Assembly: GCA_965199845.1 (NCBI GenBank)
Contig: CBDATZ010000054.1
Span: forward strand, 1-64,000
DNA length: 64,000 nucleotides
DNA from: Ilyomonas sp965199845
GTDB taxonomy: Bacteria; Bacteroidota; Bacteroidia; Chitinophagales; Chitinophagaceae
Direction of reading: 5' to 3'
The translations under genes and the position numbers were made by a program. Below the pieces are notes generated by a model. The model had not been told where the DNA came from, searched no databases, and worked only from the letters and a program-made list of their open reading frames with translations. Shown in pieces: positions 48,439-58,306 of the stretch (position 1 is its first letter; every line of letters starts with the position of its first letter).

Positions 48439-49941
48439 TTATATTCTCCCTTTGGTATAACTATCGTTTACTAACCTCATAATCCCAAGCGGGTTTTCGT
48501 TTTTGAGTTCATCAGGCAACATCGGTTGGGTAAAATTCTGATAGCATAACGGCCGCACCCAACGCTTGATGGCACTTGTTCCTACTGAAGTAAAACGTGC
48601 GTCCGAGGTGGCGGGATAAGGACCGCCATGAACCATACTGGCACAGACTTCCACACCAGTGGGTGCTCCGTTCAATAAGATGCGACCAGCTAAAGTTTGT
48701 TGCAGTTCTATCACTGCATTATAATCTGCTACATCTTTTTCAGTCGCTATAACAGTTGTTGTTAACTGACCTTTCAGACTTTGCAGTGCCTGCATCAGTT
48801 GCCGGGTATTGTGGCAAACAACAGCGAGCGAGTAAGGGCCGAATACCTCTTCGGTGAGATGAGGATTTCGTAAAAAATCATCACCGCTTACAGAAGTAAT
48901 TAAGGGAGTTGCTTCGCCCTCACTTGCTTCTTTTGATGATTGTGCCACCACCTCCAAGCCTGGCTGGTTAAGCATTTGCGCCAATACCTTGTGATAAGAA
49001 TTATGGATACCGCTATGAAGCATTTTTTGTGGCTGTACCTTCGCTACTTCTTTACCCAGCAAGAATAAAAAGGTTGTAAAAGCCTCGCTTTCCAAGCCCA
49101 GCAATATTCCAGGATTTGTACAAAACTGACCCACTCCCAGCGTAATGGAAGCAGCATATTGCACAGCCAATGCCTCGGTGTTCTTCAATAACGAATCGGG
49201 ATAGAAAACAACCGGATTGATGCTGCTCATTTCCGCAAAAACAGGGATCGGCATGTCACGCTGGTTAGAATATTCCATCAGTGCTTTGCCACCGGCGAAA
49301 GAACCCGTAAAGCCCACACCTTTAGAAAGTGGATGCATTACCAATGCTTTGCCGGCTGCATTTCCTGAATCTGTGATATGCTGAACGGTAAAAGCCGGGA
49401 CCTCGGCCGTTTCGATAGCTTTTTTCATCACTTCAAATACCATTTCGGATGTCTTTGGATGAGCCGGATGACCTTTAATTACCACCGATGAACCGGAGGC
49501 TAAGGCACTTGCCGTATCGCCACCTGCCGTAGAAAACGCAAACGGAAAATTGGAAGCGCCAAATACGATAACCGGTCCTACCGGTACCAGCATCTTGCGA
49601 AGGTCAGGTCTGGCTGGAATAAGTTCCGAATTTGCCGTATCAACACACGCCTCTACCCAACTGCCTTCTTTTAATAAAGCGGCAAACATTTTCAACTGGT
49701 TAGTGGTGCGTGTCAATTCGCCGTTCAATCTTGCCGGAGGAAGATTGGTTTCTTTGTTCGCAATAGCCACTAAGGCTTCTCTCTCTTTCTCAATTTCGTC
49801 TGCTATTCCTTCAAGGAAAGAAGCACGCCTGGCAGCCGTTAATTTTTTATATTGATTGAATGCAGCCAATGAATTCTGCATAACATTATCAATATCAGCG
49901 GGTGCAGAGGCTGCTTCTTTTATGCTTATAGTTTCGTACAT
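48439..49941 (-). CDS. 2-oxoglutarate semialdehyde dehydrogenase (ALDH family)
   Basis: NAD(P)-dependent aldehyde dehydrogenase of 500 residues. Catalytic Cys274 (GVGQFCTNPG) and Glu237 (VFAEMSSINP) are present, with the nucleotide motif FTGSFAGGKA. The length and the FGASNFPFAFSTAGGDTASALA block match the branch that oxidises 2-oxoglutarate semialdehyde to 2-oxoglutarate. Between the deaminase and epimerase genes, this is the last step of the hydroxyproline route; the same reaction also ends oxidative arabinose degradation, for which no other gene is seen here. Confidence 0.92.
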   Translation of the reverse strand: MYETISIKEAASAPADIDNVMQNSLAAFNQYKKLTAARRASFLEGIADEIEKEREALVAIANKETNLPPARLNGELTRTTNQLKMFAALLKEGSWVEACVDTANSELIPARPDLRKMLVPVGPVIVFGASNFPFAFSTAGGDTASALASGSSVVIKGHPAHPKTSEMVFEVMKKAIETAEVPAFTVQHITDSGNAAGKALVMHPLSKGVGFTGSFAGGKALMEYSNQRDMPIPVFAEMSSINPVVFYPDSLLKNTEALAVQYAASITLGVGQFCTNPGILLGLESEAFTTFLFLLGKEVAKVQPQKMLHSGIHNSYHKVLAQMLNQPGLEVVAQSSKEASEGEATPLITSVSGDDFLRNPHLTEEVFGPYSLAVVCHNTRQLMQALQSLKGQLTTTVIATEKDVADYNAVIELQQTLAGRILLNGAPTGVEVCASMVHGGPYPATSDARFTSVGTSAIKRWVRPLCYQNFTQPMLPDELKNENPLGIMRLVNDSYTKGRI

Positions 49942-50030
49942 GATTTTTATTTTGAACGACTATCTGTTTGTTACAAACTTTTTTCACTGTAAGAGCCGTC
50001 ACTACTGGTTACTACAAACGGATAGTTATT

Positions 50031-50966
50031 TTATACAGCGAATGCTTTTTCTTCCAGCGAAAGATACTCTGGCAATGTCGGACGATTTTCCAGCGCCTTG
50101 CTGATGGTGTTTAATATTGTTTCTCTTTCTTTCCCAATCAATGTCAGTCGTGGTGCACGTACATATTCTGTTCCAATACCAGCCTGTGTTTCAGCCAGTT
50201 TAATATACTGTACCAACTTGGCGTGAATGTCAAGTTCGAGCAACGGCATAAACCAGCGGTAGATAGCAACAGCTTCTTCAATTTTTGCCGCTTTTACAAG
50301 CTTGTAAATGGCAACGGTTTCAGCAGGAAAGGCACATACCAAACCAGCAACCCAGCCGTGAGCACCGAGCAGCAATTCTTCCATGGCTAATGTATCAACA
50401 CCACACAGTAGTTTGAAGCGTTCCCCAAAAAGGTTAATCATTCGCGTTACATTCGTGACATCACGGGTAGATTCTTTCACTGCCTGAATGGTTGGCACAT
50501 CTACTAACTCGCCAAACATAGCAAGCGTGATTTCTGTTTTATAATCAACCGGGTTGTTGTATAAAATGATCGGTAAATCAGTGGCGGCGGCAACGGCTTT
50601 GAAATATTCTACCGTTTCGCGATGATCGGTTCTATAGCGCATGGGCGGCAACAGCATCAAGCCTTCTGCACCCCATTCTTTGGCCAGCGTTGCCTGCTTC
50701 ACTGCCTCACGGGTAGAGCCTTCTGCAATGTTCATTATTACAGGCACTTCACCAGCAACTTTTTCAACGCAAAACTTCACCAGTGTTTCTTTTTCCTCCA
50801 TTGTAAGTACACTGCTTTCACCCAATGTACCGCCGAGTATAATACCGTTTACACCGGCATCCAGTTGCGCATTCAAATTTTTTTCGAACGCAGGAAGGTC
50901 AAGTTCGTCATTGTTGTCAAACTTAGTTGTCAGTGCGGGGAATACACCTTTCCATTCGATTGCCAT
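50031..50966 (-). CDS. DHDPS-family enzyme, probable pyrroline-4-hydroxy-2-carboxylate deaminase
   Basis: Class I aldolase-fold enzyme of 311 residues with Schiff-base Lys164 (QAVKESTRD) and Tyr136 (ILYNNPV), plus the GGTLGES phosphate-loop-like motif. Among DHDPS relatives the position next to a hydroxyproline epimerase and a 2-oxoglutarate semialdehyde dehydrogenase points to the deaminase producing 2-oxoglutarate semialdehyde. The ATG at 50966 (MAIEWKGVFP) is used. It is the first gene of the operon and is transcribed away from the AraC gene 286 bp upstream. Confidence 0.9.
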   Translation of the reverse strand: MAIEWKGVFPALTTKFDNNDELDLPAFEKNLNAQLDAGVNGIILGGTLGESSVLTMEEKETLVKFCVEKVAGEVPVIMNIAEGSTREAVKQATLAKEWGAEGLMLLPPMRYRTDHRETVEYFKAVAAATDLPIILYNNPVDYKTEITLAMFGELVDVPTIQAVKESTRDVTNVTRMINLFGERFKLLCGVDTLAMEELLLGAHGWVAGLVCAFPAETVAIYKLVKAAKIEEAVAIYRWFMPLLELDIHAKLVQYIKLAETQAGIGTEYVRAPRLTLIGKERETILNTISKALENRPTLPEYLSLEEKAFAV

Positions 50967-51252
50967 ATTATTAATTTTTTTCAAAAATATTTTTAGTTCA
51001 GTTGAAATGATGAATGAGAATTAATCAGTCATGACCCGATATTAACCAATCATGAAATATAGAGATAAAGAAGTGCACCAGTGTTTTATAATAATTCATT
51101 GTTTCATAATAGAAGTATAACAGTAAATAGATATTAGCCAACAATAACCGGATTTTAACCCGTCCGAATCTTTATTTGTTCATCTGAAGATAATATCTGT
51201 AAATTTAGATGCTGAAATAAAAGTAAAAAATACACTTAATAACCTAATTGCT

Positions 51253-52155
51253 ATGAAAATTCTTCAATTCACATTGCCGGTTCCGGAGAACAAGACGATT
51301 ATTACGAAAGAGGAAGATCTGCCGTATTTTTATCCGCATCTGCACCGCCACAACGAAGTGCAATTGACTTGGGTAATAGAAGGCAAAGGCACATTGGTAG
51401 CCGACAATTCTATGCACAGTTTTCAGAGCAATGAGATTTATTGGATTGGAGCTAACCAATCGCATTTGTTTAAAAATGACCCTTCTTATTTTGAATCACG
51501 AAGCAAGAAGCAGGTACGGCACCTGGATATTTATTTCAGCCTCGATTCGCAGCTTGCCTCCTTTTTTTCTATCCCTGAAGTCAAGCATCTGAAGGACTTT
51601 ATCGCCCAACACAATACCGGCTTTTGCATTCCCAGGAAAGATGTGAAAGAAATATCGGAGAAGATGATGCTTGTGAGCCATTCAAGCGGTGTTGAGCAGT
51701 TCTTCCAGTTTATCAGCCTGCTGAAAAAGATAGCTTCGCTTGATAGTCTGACCGCTTTGTCTACGCAAACAGAAAATACTTCTTACAGTGAAAGTGAAGG
51801 TATCCGCATTGCTACCATTTACAGTTATGTCATGCAGAATTATCATCAGCCCATAACGTTGGAAGAAGTGTCTAAATTAGCCTACATGACGCCGCAGGCG
51901 TTCTGCCGGTATTTCAAAAAACATACGCAGCACACGCTGGTGTCTTTTATTAACCAGATACGTATTAATGAAGCTTGTAAAAAGCTGGTAGATAAAAGAC
52001 ATGACAGCATAGCTGCAGTGGCTTACAATACTGGTTTTAACAGCATCACCAATTTTAACCGTGTATTTAAAAGCGTGGTAAAAAAATCACCGAAAGAATA
52101 TCTTGACAGTTATTATAGCAACGTGAGTCAATATGATATAGCCGGTGTCGCATAA
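51253..52155 (+). CDS. AraC-family transcriptional regulator
   Basis: Regulator of 300 residues with an N-terminal cupin-like ligand domain (HLHRHNEVQLTWVIEGKGTLV, SNEIYWIGANQSHLF) and a C-terminal double helix-turn-helix of AraC type (ITLEEVSKLAYMTPQAFCRYFKKHT and SIAAVAYNTGFNSITNFNRVFK). It is divergent from the deaminase gene, so the 286-bp spacer probably holds its operator and the operon promoter. The inducer may be hydroxyproline or a breakdown product; this is inference. Confidence 0.92.
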   Translation: MKILQFTLPVPENKTIITKEEDLPYFYPHLHRHNEVQLTWVIEGKGTLVADNSMHSFQSNEIYWIGANQSHLFKNDPSYFESRSKKQVRHLDIYFSLDSQLASFFSIPEVKHLKDFIAQHNTGFCIPRKDVKEISEKMMLVSHSSGVEQFFQFISLLKKIASLDSLTALSTQTENTSYSESEGIRIATIYSYVMQNYHQPITLEEVSKLAYMTPQAFCRYFKKHTQHTLVSFINQIRINEACKKLVDKRHDSIAAVAYNTGFNSITNFNRVFKSVVKKSPKEYLDSYYSNVSQYDIAGVA

Positions 52156-52172
52156 GCAAGGTAAACTGCAAT

Positions 52173-52212
52173 AATAACAATGCCCTTTCAAACCCGAGAG
52201 GGTATTGTTATT
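52173..52212. terminator. Bidirectional terminator between araC-type gene and susD
   Basis: aataacaatgccct (52173-52186) and agggtattgttatt (52199-52212) pair over 14 bp with one G-T wobble around a 12-nt loop, with A-rich and T-rich flanks. It lies between the two convergent gene ends (52155 and 52230). Confidence 0.8.
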
Positions 52213-52229
52213 TGTATTTCATTACAAAT

Positions 52230-53615
52230 TTATTGAGTATCCCACCACAGTCTGTCTGTCAATGTTGCTGTCTGCTGTGGCTGGGCATTGGTTAATATTT
52301 CACTTTGGGGGTATAATAATCTGCGTGGTATGGCTGATAAAGCACCCTCAACAGGCGATAACAAAGGATAGCCTGTGCGCCGCCAATCATTATATGTTTC
52401 AAAATTAAAAATATTGGCTACTGCCTTTTCTTCCATAATGTACTGAAGCGCATTACCGGCAGTTAATGTGCGGCTGGCTATATAAGCCAGTGCGGCAGCG
52501 GAAGCCGTATCAATCCCCATTGCAGACATATGTGATTTGATACCACTTACGTATATCGGCTGCGCAGCGGCAAATCCTGATGTGCGGTACAAAGCTTCTG
52601 CTTTTATAAACAAAGCTTCAGAATATGTGAAAATATAATTGGAAGAAGCTTCACCGCCATAAAAAGTATTCGGGTAAGAATAGCTTTCCAGTTCTGCAGT
52701 TTCGGTTCCAATTTTTCTGCCGGTATATAGACCTGTGTTGGCAGCTGGTTTTGCAATCAGCGGAAGTCTCGGATCATTTCTGGTCTTGAGAGTATCTATC
52801 AGTGTTGCATTCAAAACATTCGTCGTCACAGGTGAAAACGTAAGGTTCCAGATATTCTCAGAGCCGGTATTGCCTTCGTAAGTGAACTTCAGGTCATCAG
52901 CATTGGATAGCATTCCGTTTTGTAACGCTAATAATGCACTATCAGCTTGTATGGTTGCTGTATAGCCCGGTGCCTTGGTAAGATGAATAAAATACCTGGC
53001 TTTCAGCGACCAGGCAGCTTTACGCCAGGCAACCATATCTCCGTTATAAAAGTAATCATCGCTGCCGGGTGTTGTTGTGCTGTTTTTATCTATATCTGCA
53101 ACGGCATCGGTTAGCAATGATTGCACGTTTGTATAAATGCTTTCCTGGCTATCGTATGGCACTAAATAATTGGTTTTATCAAAGCCTTTTGAATACGGAA
53201 TATCATTCCAATAATCTGTGGCCGTACCCAGGGTGTAAGCGGTGAGTATTTTGGCAATAGCAGCATAATTCCAGCTTTCATTAGCTTCAGCTTTGTCATT
53301 TAAAATTTTTAAATTGTTCAGGCAAACGACATAGAAATTGTACCAGTCACCATCAAAATCCACATTGAAAGACTGGTAATTCCACAAGCCTGGATTGGGT
53401 TGATTCGGAGCAATGTTTTGCACGTAATTCTGCACGATAATACTCGCGTTTCCACCCTGAACATTGTCTGAAATATTCTGTTCGATGGGCGCCAACAACA
53501 ACGATTCCTGTACATCAGTCGGGTTGTTGGGATTTTTATTTACGTTAAGAAATTTCTGGCAGCCGGAGGTAAAAAAACCGGTAGCTATCAGTATAATAAA
53601 AAGTGATTGTTTCAT
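52230..53615 (-). CDS. SusD-like lipoprotein (second pair)
   Basis: Lipoprotein of 461 residues (ATG 53615; lipobox GFFTSGCQKFLNVN) of the SusD-like_2 type: NKNPNNPTDVQ, NYVQNIAPNQ and the C-terminal VANIFNFETYNDWRRTGYP. This SusD branch often pairs with shorter SusC proteins that import peptides or small glycopeptides. It begins 26 bp after the SusC stop (53642-53644). Confidence 0.92.
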   Translation of the reverse strand: MKQSLFIILIATGFFTSGCQKFLNVNKNPNNPTDVQESLLLAPIEQNISDNVQGGNASIIVQNYVQNIAPNQPNPGLWNYQSFNVDFDGDWYNFYVVCLNNLKILNDKAEANESWNYAAIAKILTAYTLGTATDYWNDIPYSKGFDKTNYLVPYDSQESIYTNVQSLLTDAVADIDKNSTTTPGSDDYFYNGDMVAWRKAAWSLKARYFIHLTKAPGYTATIQADSALLALQNGMLSNADDLKFTYEGNTGSENIWNLTFSPVTTNVLNATLIDTLKTRNDPRLPLIAKPAANTGLYTGRKIGTETAELESYSYPNTFYGGEASSNYIFTYSEALFIKAEALYRTSGFAAAQPIYVSGIKSHMSAMGIDTASAAALAYIASRTLTAGNALQYIMEEKAVANIFNFETYNDWRRTGYPLLSPVEGALSAIPRRLLYPQSEILTNAQPQQTATLTDRLWWDTQ

Positions 53616-53641
53616 GGCTTCTGTTTGTTGTTGGAGAATCA

Positions 53642-56600
53642 TTAAAAACTAACTTTCAGTGATACGTTAAACGAGCGTGAAGTAGGCGTAGAGAATGCAT
53701 AAATTCCCTGGGCTGAATTGCCGCTGCCATATGAGCTAACTTCCGGATCGGCACCTGTAAAATGGGGACTGTATATCCACAAATTTCTGCCCGATAATGT
53801 GAAAGATGCTGCTTTAAACGGGGTCCCTTTTAAGGAAGCTGGCTTTATGTTATACGCGAGTGTTACATTCCGAAGTTTGATGTAAGTACCATCCTGAATG
53901 ATAGATTCATACTGCCTGCTTTGCCAGTATGTTTGGGCATCTACGGCTATTGTGTTCGCCTTATTATCCACTTCGTTAATGCCCTTTATAACAAGCGGTT
54001 CACGGTTCTCAGTAGCTTTCGAGGTACCGTAGAAATAACCATAACTGTCTACACCATTCTCTACATCGCCGCCTTTCTTCATATCAAAAAAGAAGGACAA
54101 CGAAAACTGCTTGTACCGAATTGTATTTTCTAAACCGGCAAGCCAGTCCGGTGTGGCATTACCTACAATTCCCTGGTCGCCAACAACAGGCAAACCGTTC
54201 GCATCAATCAGTAATTGACCATCATCGGTACGCTTGTATCTGGTGCCGTAGAACACATTATAAGGTTGTCCAACAATGATTCTTCCCAACTGCGTAATAC
54301 CTGGATAAAGTGCTAAGATTTTGTTGTTGATTTTAGTAAAATTAAAAGTCAGATTCCAGCTAAAATCTTTTGCTTTTATTGGTGTTGCACTTAACAATAG
54401 TTCGATGCCTTTATTTTCGACACTGGCTGTGTTCACGGTTGTTCCGCTAAAACCGGTAGCGTTTGAGATGCTTACGCCCGGAATGATACCATTATGTGAT
54501 TTGCGATAAAAATAAGAACCTTCAAAACTGATCCTATCTTGCAGAAAACGAAGTTCTAATCCACCCTCATATTCATCCAATCTTTCATTTTTTAAATTCG
54601 GATTACCCAGTGTCGAACTCAATAAAAATCCCGGCTGGTTCTGATACGGATAAAGGAAATAACCAGCATTTGTGTTTCTGCCAGCCTGTAAATACGGTGT
54701 GTTTAAAGAGTAAGGACCTACGCCATCATTACCTACCGTTGCTGCGGAGAATCTGATCTTCCCGAAGCTTAGTGTTTTCCGGATATCACCTTTCAGCAAT
54801 TCAGAAAAAATGAAACTGGCAGCAGCAGAACCATAAGGATAAAAGTTATTGTCTGTTGACAACACAGAACTGCCATCATACCTGCCAGTAAGAGATAGAT
54901 TCAGCAGCCTGTTGTATTCAACATTTGCCTGCGCATAGAAACCCACCTTTCGTTGCAAATAATGCGACTCTGAAGCGGTGATGGCACTCCCTGCCGATGT
55001 GTTGTAAAACTCATCTATTGTAAGACCATTTCCTGTAAGATTGGTATACTGAGAATAGGTAGATAAAATATTGTTTCCTAATAACACGTTCAGGTTAAAC
55101 CGACCAAATGTTTGCTGTGCATTGATGATAATATCGTTGTTATACTGACGGAATGTTGTGTTGTTATCAACCACCTTTCCATTCAGCCCGATAGCAGGTT
55201 GCGGATTCTCGTAGTATTTGTTTTGTTCCGTATAAATATCAGCGCCTAACCGTTCAGTGATGGTAAGCCACTTTGTGGGTGTAATGTTCATGGTGTAAAC
55301 AGGCAGGAGACGGTTCACTACGGCTTCATTTTTCATATTATCCAATGTCCACAACGGCGCATTTCTAGAAAACCGGTACAACCGCATCGTACCAGTAGAA
55401 TCCAATACCGGGTAAGGGTTCCAGGATACCGGCTGCCCGAGCAGTACAAATAGAGGTCCGTTGCTGGCACCCTCCGGCAAACGATCCTGCTTTGAGTTGC
55501 TATAGCCAAGCTGGAAAGTTGTATTCACTATATTCCCCATCTTCGTATTATATTTGGCAAAGAAGGAGTGACGCTGAAATTCATTGCCAGGCATCACGCT
55601 CTTTTGGTCGTAGTAAGAATAGCTAATATAATAACTTGAATTTGCATTTCCGCCACTTGCTGATATAGCAGAATTGCTTGTTACACCGGTACGGAAAAAA
55701 TCATACGGATTGTATTTCTTTGCCGGCTGACCATTGATTTGTAAAGTATCCATTCTGGGTCCCCAGGAAGCACTTGTTTTCTGGTTTTCACCGTTTGCAA
55801 AAACACCGCCATTACCTTGCGCATATGTCGTTTGCCTTTCTGGTAATAAAGGCTTCTCAAAAGACAAATCTGAAGATACTGTGAAGAGAGGTTTTTTATC
55901 AGCTGCGCCGCTTTTGGTAGTAATTAATACAACGCCCCGTGCGCCGGAAGAACCATATAAAGCTGTAGCTGCTGCACCTTTCAGGACGTTAATACTTTCA
56001 ATTGTTGAAGGATCAATATCTATGACCCGGTTGCTGCCCGAGCCAGCAGCATTACCACCTGCGCTACCGGTTTCATCATTATTTATTGGCACACCATCCA
56101 CCACAAATAAGGCCTGGTTATCACCGGTCACAGAGCTGTTGCCTCGTATTACAATACGTGATGAGGCGCCTGCTGTACCCGATGAACTCGTAATTTGTAC
56201 ACCAGCAACTTTACCTGCCACCGCGTTCACAAGATTTGGCTCACGTGTTTTAGTGAGTTCATCACCGGCTAACTGTTGCGTACTATAGGTAAGATTTCGC
56301 TTTTCTCTTCGCACACCCAACGCAGTTACTACGACTTCATTCAAAGAAGCTGTAGCAGAACTTAAGGTTATGATGATGTCTGTTTGATTGCCAACAACAA
56401 TTTCTTTATCAGCATATCCAACGCTGGAAACAACGATAGTACTGTTGCTACGAACGTCCAGAGCAAAACTGCCATTTTCCTTCGTAACCGTTGTTTGCTT
56501 AGAATTTTTGTCGCGTATAGTAGCACCGGCAACCGGCTTTCCTAACGAGTCAATCACTTTTCCTGATAATTGTTGTTGTGCAAAAGCAGAGAATGGAAAA

Positions 56601-56668
56601 CATAGGGATAAACAGAAAGCCAGCCAGTAACACAAGGCAGTTAATTTTGGCGAATGCATAGATTTCAT
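53642..56668 (-). CDS. SusC-like TonB-dependent transporter (second pair)
   Basis: Outer-membrane importer of 1008 residues. Signal peptide (to about 31, FSAFAQQ), regulatory-like domain (GKVIDSLGKPVAGATIRDKNS), plug with LNEVVVTALGVRREKRNLTYS, NAVAGKVAGVQITSSSG and FVVDGVPINN, then the barrel ending RSFNVSLKVSF. The GVRREKRNL type is common among peptide- or glycopeptide-type SusC proteins. Together with SusD it lies between the hydroxyproline operon and the oxidoreductase and peptidase genes. Confidence 0.94.
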   Translation of the reverse strand: MKSMHSPKLTALCYWLAFCLSLCFPFSAFAQQQLSGKVIDSLGKPVAGATIRDKNSKQTTVTKENGSFALDVRSNSTIVVSSVGYADKEIVVGNQTDIIITLSSATASLNEVVVTALGVRREKRNLTYSTQQLAGDELTKTREPNLVNAVAGKVAGVQITSSSGTAGASSRIVIRGNSSVTGDNQALFVVDGVPINNDETGSAGGNAAGSGSNRVIDIDPSTIESINVLKGAAATALYGSSGARGVVLITTKSGAADKKPLFTVSSDLSFEKPLLPERQTTYAQGNGGVFANGENQKTSASWGPRMDTLQINGQPAKKYNPYDFFRTGVTSNSAISASGGNANSSYYISYSYYDQKSVMPGNEFQRHSFFAKYNTKMGNIVNTTFQLGYSNSKQDRLPEGASNGPLFVLLGQPVSWNPYPVLDSTGTMRLYRFSRNAPLWTLDNMKNEAVVNRLLPVYTMNITPTKWLTITERLGADIYTEQNKYYENPQPAIGLNGKVVDNNTTFRQYNNDIIINAQQTFGRFNLNVLLGNNILSTYSQYTNLTGNGLTIDEFYNTSAGSAITASESHYLQRKVGFYAQANVEYNRLLNLSLTGRYDGSSVLSTDNNFYPYGSAAASFIFSELLKGDIRKTLSFGKIRFSAATVGNDGVGPYSLNTPYLQAGRNTNAGYFLYPYQNQPGFLLSSTLGNPNLKNERLDEYEGGLELRFLQDRISFEGSYFYRKSHNGIIPGVSISNATGFSGTTVNTASVENKGIELLLSATPIKAKDFSWNLTFNFTKINNKILALYPGITQLGRIIVGQPYNVFYGTRYKRTDDGQLLIDANGLPVVGDQGIVGNATPDWLAGLENTIRYKQFSLSFFFDMKKGGDVENGVDSYGYFYGTSKATENREPLVIKGINEVDNKANTIAVDAQTYWQSRQYESIIQDGTYIKLRNVTLAYNIKPASLKGTPFKAASFTLSGRNLWIYSPHFTGADPEVSSYGSGNSAQGIYAFSTPTSRSFNVSLKVSF

Positions 56669-56905
56669 TTTAAGTTAACATTAGACGCAGTCATTCAAAG
56701 TTAAAATTTAATACACCGGGTTATGAAATAATATTGATAAAAGCTTTACTGATATTGACCAGTTTTAACAGGAAGACATTCACTGATCTTTGTTCGGAGC
56801 CGGCAGAGTTGACATAAGCTGTATTAAAAAACGCAAACGTCGCAAGTTCCCGATAAGTTTGCCACATTTACCTTTATAAAAATTATAAAAGAACAGAAAA
56901 CTTTT

Positions 56906-58153
56906 TTATCCGAATCTTTCAACCTCAAACGCTTTTAAATCCACGCTTGGCTTTTGCTCATTCACCAGTTCGCTTACCAGTTTGCCAGTACCGGCACCAA
57001 GACTTAAGCCCAGCATGGCATGACCAGTTGCAACAGTGACATTTGTGAACTTCTTAATGCGCCCGATATAAGGCACACCATCAGCTGATGTTGGGCGGAA
57101 GCCATGCCATATTTTTTCCTGTGCGGGCATCTCTATCTTAAAGTCAGGCAGGAAGTCTTTGATGGCTTTTACAATACCTTCTACGCGGTGATAGCGTGGT
57201 GGCGTCTTAGTGCTTACCACTTCCATTGTGCCACCATAGCGCATCTTGTTGCCATCCATCGGCGCAATAGCAACCCTGCCTTCCGTTAGGATAGCAGGAC
57301 GGTTCAGTTTGTAGGGTGAATTTTCCAAGGTAAATGAATAACCACGTCCCGGCATCAACGGAATTTTCGTATTGAGCATCGCTGCAATTTCACGGCTCCA
57401 GGAGCCGGTGGCAATCACAATTTCATCTGCTTCATAAGAGTCATTATCTGCAATTACTTTGGCGATCTTATGATTGCTTTTTTCAAAGCCGGTAACTTCA
57501 GCGGTAATCAGGTTGACACCTTTTCCTATTAAAAAGGTTTTCAGGTTTGTCATTAACTTATCCGGGTACAAATGCGAATCACATTTAAAGTAAATGGCGC
57601 CCAGAGCATTCATTCTGGCTTGCGGCTCTAACTGCTGCAAACCTTTTTCATCAACCAGTTCGACATCCAGGCCTAATCTTTTGCCGGCTTCTACCGTATC
57701 TGCCGCATGATGTCCCACTTTGGGTGTCTGGAATACCTCAAGCATTCCTTTACGCTCGAAAGCAAAATCAAACTCAGGTAATTTGTCCCACTTGCTATAT
57801 TCATCCTGGCTGAAAACAGCAATCTCTTTCAGAGGAATAGCAGCGGCTTCCACATTCTTTTTGGTAGCGCTTCGCATAAATTTTAAGCCCCAATCAACAA
57901 GTGACAAGTTTAACGAAGGCTGTATATAAAACGGGCTTTTGCTATTCATCATCCATTTAAAGCCCTGCCAGATTATGCCGGGTGCTGCCAGTGGAATAAA
58001 ATGACTGGGACATACATAACCCAGGTTGCCGTAAGAACAGTTATCGCTAAAACCCGCTTTATCCAAAATGGTTACTTTATGTCCCTCTTGTTGCAGGTAA
58101 TAAGCACTGCTTAACCCAATCACACCGCCTCCAATTACAATTACGTTTTTCAT
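56906..58153 (-). CDS. FAD-dependent oxidoreductase, probable D-hydroxyproline dehydrogenase
   Basis: DadA/DAO-type flavoprotein of 415 residues. N-terminal FAD motif VIGGGVIGLSSAYYL, then VIATGSWSREIA and a C-terminal ATGHAMLGLSLGAGTGKLV. Related enzymes oxidise D-amino acids or cis-4-hydroxy-D-proline to the pyrroline; with the epimerase, deaminase and ALDH in the same locus, D-hydroxyproline is the expected substrate. It fills step two of the pathway. Same strand as the peptidase gene 153 bp upstream. Confidence 0.88.
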   Translation of the reverse strand: MKNVIVIGGGVIGLSSAYYLQQEGHKVTILDKAGFSDNCSYGNLGYVCPSHFIPLAAPGIIWQGFKWMMNSKSPFYIQPSLNLSLVDWGLKFMRSATKKNVEAAAIPLKEIAVFSQDEYSKWDKLPEFDFAFERKGMLEVFQTPKVGHHAADTVEAGKRLGLDVELVDEKGLQQLEPQARMNALGAIYFKCDSHLYPDKLMTNLKTFLIGKGVNLITAEVTGFEKSNHKIAKVIADNDSYEADEIVIATGSWSREIAAMLNTKIPLMPGRGYSFTLENSPYKLNRPAILTEGRVAIAPMDGNKMRYGGTMEVVSTKTPPRYHRVEGIVKAIKDFLPDFKIEMPAQEKIWHGFRPTSADGVPYIGRIKKFTNVTVATGHAMLGLSLGAGTGKLVSELVNEQKPSVDLKAFEVERFG

Positions 58154-58306
58154 ATTATTATAAGCCGTCCGCTAACAGTTGTCACCTATCAGTTTGTTGC
58201 TCTATTTTTATTTGAATATTTTGTTGATACCAATCTTGTTGACCGGAGGTGTATAACGAATTCTGCCCGTCATCATGCAATTCAATCAGGATACACAACA
58301 CAATTT

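Noticed and set aside
50967..51252. Bacteroidota-type promoter (TTG/TAnnTTTG) between the AraC and deaminase genes
   Set aside because: Only partial matches such as TTTATTTG were seen, without a convincing -33 element at the right distance, so no promoter is claimed.
55734..56288. Plus-strand ORF of 184 residues
   Set aside because: Antisense shadow of the SusC plug domain.
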